Shown here one piece after another: positions 60,631-64,000 of a DNA stretch of 64,000 bases. Positions within the stretch are counted from its first letter, which is position 1. Each line of letters begins with the position of its first letter. The translations under genes were made by a program, and so were the position numbers. A model generated the notes under the pieces. That model was given only the letters and a program-made list of their open reading frames with translations. It made no database searches and was not told the DNA's origin. The DNA comes from Bacillota bacterium (GTDB lineage: Bacteria > Bacillota > Clostridia > Lachnospirales > Lachnospiraceae). Where the stretch lies: the NCBI GenBank assembly GCA_023421075.1, contig JAEZUM010000023.1:114852-178851 (forward strand), read 5' to 3'.

Positions 60631-61014
60631 ATGAAGGAAGTAATGGCAATCGTCCGACAGAATAAAGTGAATGTAACAAAGGAGGCATTGGCAGAGGCCG
60701 GTTTTCCGGCATTTACCTGCAGAAAGGTGCTGGGCCGGGGGAAAAAGCTGATAGATATGACCTTGCTTCGAACCATCGTGGAAGCCGGTGAGGTACCGGC
60801 AACTGCTCAGGGGGAGTATCTATCCGAAAGCAGTCGTTTAATTCCCAAAAGAGTCTTTACCGTTATTGTGGATGATAAGGATTTGGAGCAGGTTGTGAAT
60901 GCGATCATGGAAGTGAACAGTACCGGTAATCCGGGGGATGGTAAGATATTTGTTCTGCCTATTCTTGAGAATTATCGGGTACGTAATGGAGAGATGACGA
61001 CGGAAGCATATTAA
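60631..61014 (+). CDS. nifI2: PII-like nitrogenase regulator NifI2
   Basis: This 127-residue second PII-like subunit has MAIVRQNKVNVTKEALAEAGFPAFTCRKVLGRGKK and the C-terminal NSTGNPGDGKIFVLPILENYRVRNGE. It has the longer T-loop (about 45-75) that separates NifI2 from NifI1. It works with NifI1 as the 2-oxoglutarate- and ATP-responsive switch on nitrogenase. GGAGGTG precedes the ATG. nifD starts 13 bases later. Confidence 0.95.
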   Translation: MKEVMAIVRQNKVNVTKEALAEAGFPAFTCRKVLGRGKKLIDMTLLRTIVEAGEVPATAQGEYLSESSRLIPKRVFTVIVDDKDLEQVVNAIMEVNSTGNPGDGKIFVLPILENYRVRNGEMTTEAY

Positions 61015-61027
61015 GGAGGTGATGGCA

Positions 61028-62626
61028 ATGAATGTCATGAACAGGGTTTTGGATCAATATAATTCCAAGGTATATAAAAACCGAAAAGAGCATATGGTCG
61101 ATGTAGATAATAATGAGACAAATAATGAGATCGCTGCCAATGTCAGAACGATACCGGGCATTATCACTCAGAGAGGCTGTTGCTATGCAGGTTGTAAAGG
61201 TGTAGTGCTAGGACCCATTAAGGATGCCTTTATCATCACGCACGGACCCATCGGCTGCGCCTACTATTCCTGGGGTACCAGAAGGCATAAGGCAAAGACG
61301 GAGGGAGATAAACCGAACTATCTGCAGTACTGCTTCTCAACGGATCTGCAGGAGCCGGATATCGTATTCGGAGGTGAGAAGAAGCTGAAGAAAGCCATCG
61401 AGGAAGCCATGGAGCTGTTTCATCCACCGACGATCTTCATCTGCTCCACTTGTCCGGTAGGTCTGATCGGTGATGACATCCATGCAGTAGCAAAATGGGC
61501 AGAGAAGGAGTATGACATTAAATGTATCGCCTTCAGCTGCGAGGGTTATAAGGGCGTCAGTCAGTCAGCCGGTCACCATATTGCGAACAATCAGCTGGTT
61601 CGTTACGTAATTGGTGAGGGCGACCGTGAGATTAAGAATAAATTCAGTGTGAACCTGCTTGGTGAATATAATATCGGCGGTGATGGCTGGGAGACAGAAC
61701 GCCTTCTGAAGCGGATCGGCTACGAGGTGGTCTCGACTTTTACCGGTGACAGCAGTATTGAAGATCTAAGTAATGCTCATAAAGCAAATTTGAGTCTGGT
61801 ACAGTGTCATCGATCCATTAATTATATTGCGGAGCTGATTGAGACAAAATACGGCGTGCCGTGGATGAAGGTCAATTTTATCGGAGTTGAGGGTACGATA
61901 GAGACCTTGCGTAATATCGCAAGATACTTTAACGATCCGGAGCTGACCGAGAGAACGGAAGCAGTGATTTCCGACGAGCTTGAAGAAGTACGGGAGAATA
62001 TGGAGTATTACAAGAGTAAGCTGAAGGGAAAGACAGCAGCCATCTATGTCGGAGGCTCGAGAGCCCATCACTATCAGTTTTTGTTAAATGATCTGGGCGT
62101 ACACACAGTACTAGCCGGTTATGAATTCGGTCATCGGGAGGAGTATGAAGGCCGTGAGGTGATTCCCTTTGTCAAGACGGATGCAGACAGTAAGAATATC
62201 GAATCCATAACCGTCGAACCGGATCCTGCAAAATATCATGTTTATTTGTCCGAAGAGGATCTGAATAAGCTGAAGGAAGAGAAGCTCATCGATTATTACG
62301 GCGGTCTGGTGAAGGATATGAATAATGGTACCTATATGGTGGATGACCTGAATCATTTTGAGACCGAGGAGTTCTTGAAGCTACTGAAACCGGATATCTT
62401 CTTCTCCGGCATTAAGGATAAATTCGTGGCACAAAAGAGTGGTATCTTATCCAGACAGCTGCATTCCTATGATTATAGCGGACCCTATTCCTGCTTCCGT
62501 GGAGCAGTTAATTTTGCAAGAGATATTACCATGGGTATCTATACTCCGGCCTGGAGTTATGTGAAGGCACCCTGGAAGACAATACCCAGCCTAGAAGGAA
62601 CATTTGGAGGTGAAACTGCATGCTAG
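61028..62626 (+). CDS. nifD: Nitrogenase molybdenum-iron protein alpha chain
   Basis: This 532-residue alpha subunit carries the P-cluster ligands at Cys51, Cys77 and Cys142, the FeMo-cofactor ligands Cys260 (QCHRSINYI) and His479 (RQLHSYDYSGPY), and the substrate-channel Gln179/His183 (GVSQSAGHHIAN). The clostridial insertion of about 50 residues is present near 385-435. The V-type residue after GCKG is Val, as in Mo nitrogenase. AGGAGG at 61013-61018 best fits the ATG at 61028; an ATG at 61022 and a GTG at 61019 are in frame but too close. It overlaps nifK by seven bases. Confidence 0.96.
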   Translation: MNVMNRVLDQYNSKVYKNRKEHMVDVDNNETNNEIAANVRTIPGIITQRGCCYAGCKGVVLGPIKDAFIITHGPIGCAYYSWGTRRHKAKTEGDKPNYLQYCFSTDLQEPDIVFGGEKKLKKAIEEAMELFHPPTIFICSTCPVGLIGDDIHAVAKWAEKEYDIKCIAFSCEGYKGVSQSAGHHIANNQLVRYVIGEGDREIKNKFSVNLLGEYNIGGDGWETERLLKRIGYEVVSTFTGDSSIEDLSNAHKANLSLVQCHRSINYIAELIETKYGVPWMKVNFIGVEGTIETLRNIARYFNDPELTERTEAVISDELEEVRENMEYYKSKLKGKTAAIYVGGSRAHHYQFLLNDLGVHTVLAGYEFGHREEYEGREVIPFVKTDADSKNIESITVEPDPAKYHVYLSEEDLNKLKEEKLIDYYGGLVKDMNNGTYMVDDLNHFETEEFLKLLKPDIFFSGIKDKFVAQKSGILSRQLHSYDYSGPYSCFRGAVNFARDITMGIYTPAWSYVKAPWKTIPSLEGTFGGETAC

Positions 62627-63984
62627 ATTATACTAAAACAGAAACCTATGACCGAAGTGCACTAAGGGTCAACCCAGCTAAGACCTGTCAGCCCGTTGGC
62701 GCCATGTATGCAGCCCTCGGGGTGCACGAATGTATGCCTCACAGCCACGGTTCCCAAGGCTGTTGTGCATTTCACAGAATGTTTTTAACCAGACACTTTA
62801 AAGATCCGGCAATGGCGTCCTCCAGTTCCTTTACTGAGGGCGCCTCTGTTTTTGGAGGGGGAACCAATTTAAAGACTGCTGCCAAGAACATCTTTGACAT
62901 CTATAACCCGAAGATCATTGCCGTACATACGACCTGTCTGTCCGAAACCATCGGAGACGACTTAAATGCACTGATTCAGGGGATTGAGATTCCGGAAGGA
63001 AAGTATATGGTTCATACCAATACCCCAAGCTATAAGGGATCCCATATCACCGGCTTTAGTAATATGGTCGCCAGCTTTATCAGTTATCTGTCCGTCTCCT
63101 CCGGTAAGAAGAATGGGAAGGTGACGCTGCTTCCCGGCTTCGTGAATCCGGGTGATATGCGTGAGATGAAGCGAATTGCCAAAGCGATGAAGGTCTCCTA
63201 TACGATGTTGCCGGATACCAGTGGTGTCATGGACAGTCCGATGACCGGAAAATTTGAATTATACCCGAAGGGTGGCACAACCGTGGAAGAAATCGAGATG
63301 CTTGGAGATAGCGAGCTTACTCTGGCTATGGGTAAGGTGGCAAGTGAGGCTCCCGCCACTACTCTATCAAGAAAATGCAATGTACCCTATAAGCTTTTAC
63401 CCCTCCCGATCGGTATCGGAAGGACCGATGAGTATATCATGGCATTACAGACTTACTCCAAAGATTCGGTTCCCTATGAATTGGAGGAAGAGAGAGGACA
63501 GCTGGTTGATATATTGATCGATATTCATCCTTACACCTACAATAAAAAAGTAGCCATCTTCGGTGATCCCGATACGGTGCTTGGACTTGCAGAGTTTGCT
63601 CTGGAGATGGGAATGTTGCCCAAGTATCTGGTGACCGGTACTCCCGGTGAAGCATTCGAACAGGATGCAGAAGAGCTATTTATGAAGTTTGGAGTGGATG
63701 GCTGCAAAGCGAAGGCGTCCGGAGATTTATTTGAATTACACCAGTGGATCAAGGAAGAGGGAGTAGATCTACTGATCGGTGGAACCCATGGTAAATATAT
63801 AGCAAGAGCAGAGGATATCCCCTTTGTAAGAGCAGGTTTTCCGATCATTGACCGTTATATTCATTCCTATATGCCTTTGGTAGGATACCGCGGAGCGATG
63901 CGTTTGGCAGAGCTCATTAGCAACTCCTTGATGGATCGTCAGGATCGGGATGCAGCGGAAGAAGATTTTGAGATGGTACTGTAG
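62620..63984 (+). CDS. nifK: Nitrogenase molybdenum-iron protein beta chain
   Basis: This 454-residue beta subunit has P-cluster ligands at Cys23 (KTCQPVGA), Cys48 (GSQGC) and Cys106 (TTCLSETIGDD). It lacks the long N-terminal extension of the Azotobacter protein, as in clostridial NifK. It starts within the nifD end (ATG at 62620), so the two chains are translationally coupled. The window ends 16 bases after its stop. nifE, nifN and nifB would be expected next; they cannot be seen. Confidence 0.96.
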   Translation: MLDYTKTETYDRSALRVNPAKTCQPVGAMYAALGVHECMPHSHGSQGCCAFHRMFLTRHFKDPAMASSSSFTEGASVFGGGTNLKTAAKNIFDIYNPKIIAVHTTCLSETIGDDLNALIQGIEIPEGKYMVHTNTPSYKGSHITGFSNMVASFISYLSVSSGKKNGKVTLLPGFVNPGDMREMKRIAKAMKVSYTMLPDTSGVMDSPMTGKFELYPKGGTTVEEIEMLGDSELTLAMGKVASEAPATTLSRKCNVPYKLLPLPIGIGRTDEYIMALQTYSKDSVPYELEEERGQLVDILIDIHPYTYNKKVAIFGDPDTVLGLAEFALEMGMLPKYLVTGTPGEAFEQDAEELFMKFGVDGCKAKASGDLFELHQWIKEEGVDLLIGGTHGKYIARAEDIPFVRAGFPIIDRYIHSYMPLVGYRGAMRLAELISNSLMDRQDRDAAEEDFEMVL

Positions 63985-64000
63985 GATCAAGCTTTAATAC

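Overview
The window reads as chromosome of a low-to-mid GC, Gram-positive strict anaerobe, most like a Lachnospiraceae/Clostridia member (Lachnoclostridium-type). The support is indirect but consistent: strong AGGAGG-type ribosome binding sites, an adenosylcobalamin-dependent class II ribonucleotide reductase, CUT1 sugar transporters without their own ATPase next to a membrane-bound AraC regulator, DUF2935, CotH and YczE-type genes, and a clostridial/archaeal-order nitrogenase operon nifH-nifI1-nifI2-nifD-nifK. No species is assigned.

Layout. 1-2.3 kb: a response regulator cut by the window edge, and an FAD/Rieske oxidoreductase. 2.47-11.75 kb: a tRNA-Leu gene, then a beta-glucoside uptake/cleavage locus (AraC sensor-regulator, two permeases, binding lipoprotein, GH3 glycosidase) that ends at a second copy of the tRNA-Leu 3' half. 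Beside that copy lies a relic tyrosine integrase whose active-site tyrosine codon has become a stop. This looks like a fossil integrated island. 12-31.7 kb: an AT-rich lipoprotein, a secreted 5'-nucleotidase, PnuC, a cation/proton antiporter, a TPR-GGDEF cyclase overlapping a CapA-like phosphatase, DUF368, a STAS-like protein, PilZ, NfeD-flotillin, an alpha/beta hydrolase with a LytTR-DUF3021 pair, DUF2935, and a PadR-DUF1700-DUF4097 operon. 31.9-40 kb: a serine hydrolase, a hemerythrin-linked GGDEF protein, a Crp/Fnr regulator with a YczE-type membrane protein, and a CotH lipoprotein. 40-48 kb: the N-acetylglucosamine regulon (nagA, nagB, NagR-type regulator, SIS protein) and a second sugar locus (AraC, two Gfo/Idh/MocA oxidoreductases, a TIM-barrel isomerase). 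48-54 kb: a TldD/TldE pair, GNAT, a cytosolic 5'-nucleotidase and a small membrane protein. 54-64 kb: class II RNR, molybdate transporter modABC, then nifHI1I2DK running to the edge.

How it fits together. ModABC would supply molybdenum for the nitrogenase FeMo-cofactor, and NifI1/NifI2 would switch the nitrogenase off when fixed nitrogen is plentiful. The nif, mod and nrdJ leaders each hold RNA structure that could control read-through or translation. The nag genes carry two near-identical palindromes that fit a NagR operator. The yczE promoter has a perfect 12-bp palindrome centred 41.5 bp upstream of its predicted start, the class II position for a Crp/Fnr activator, and a Crp/Fnr gene is its neighbour. 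No CRISPR array, intact transposase or rRNA gene was seen. Family names come from recognition by reading; no database search was run.
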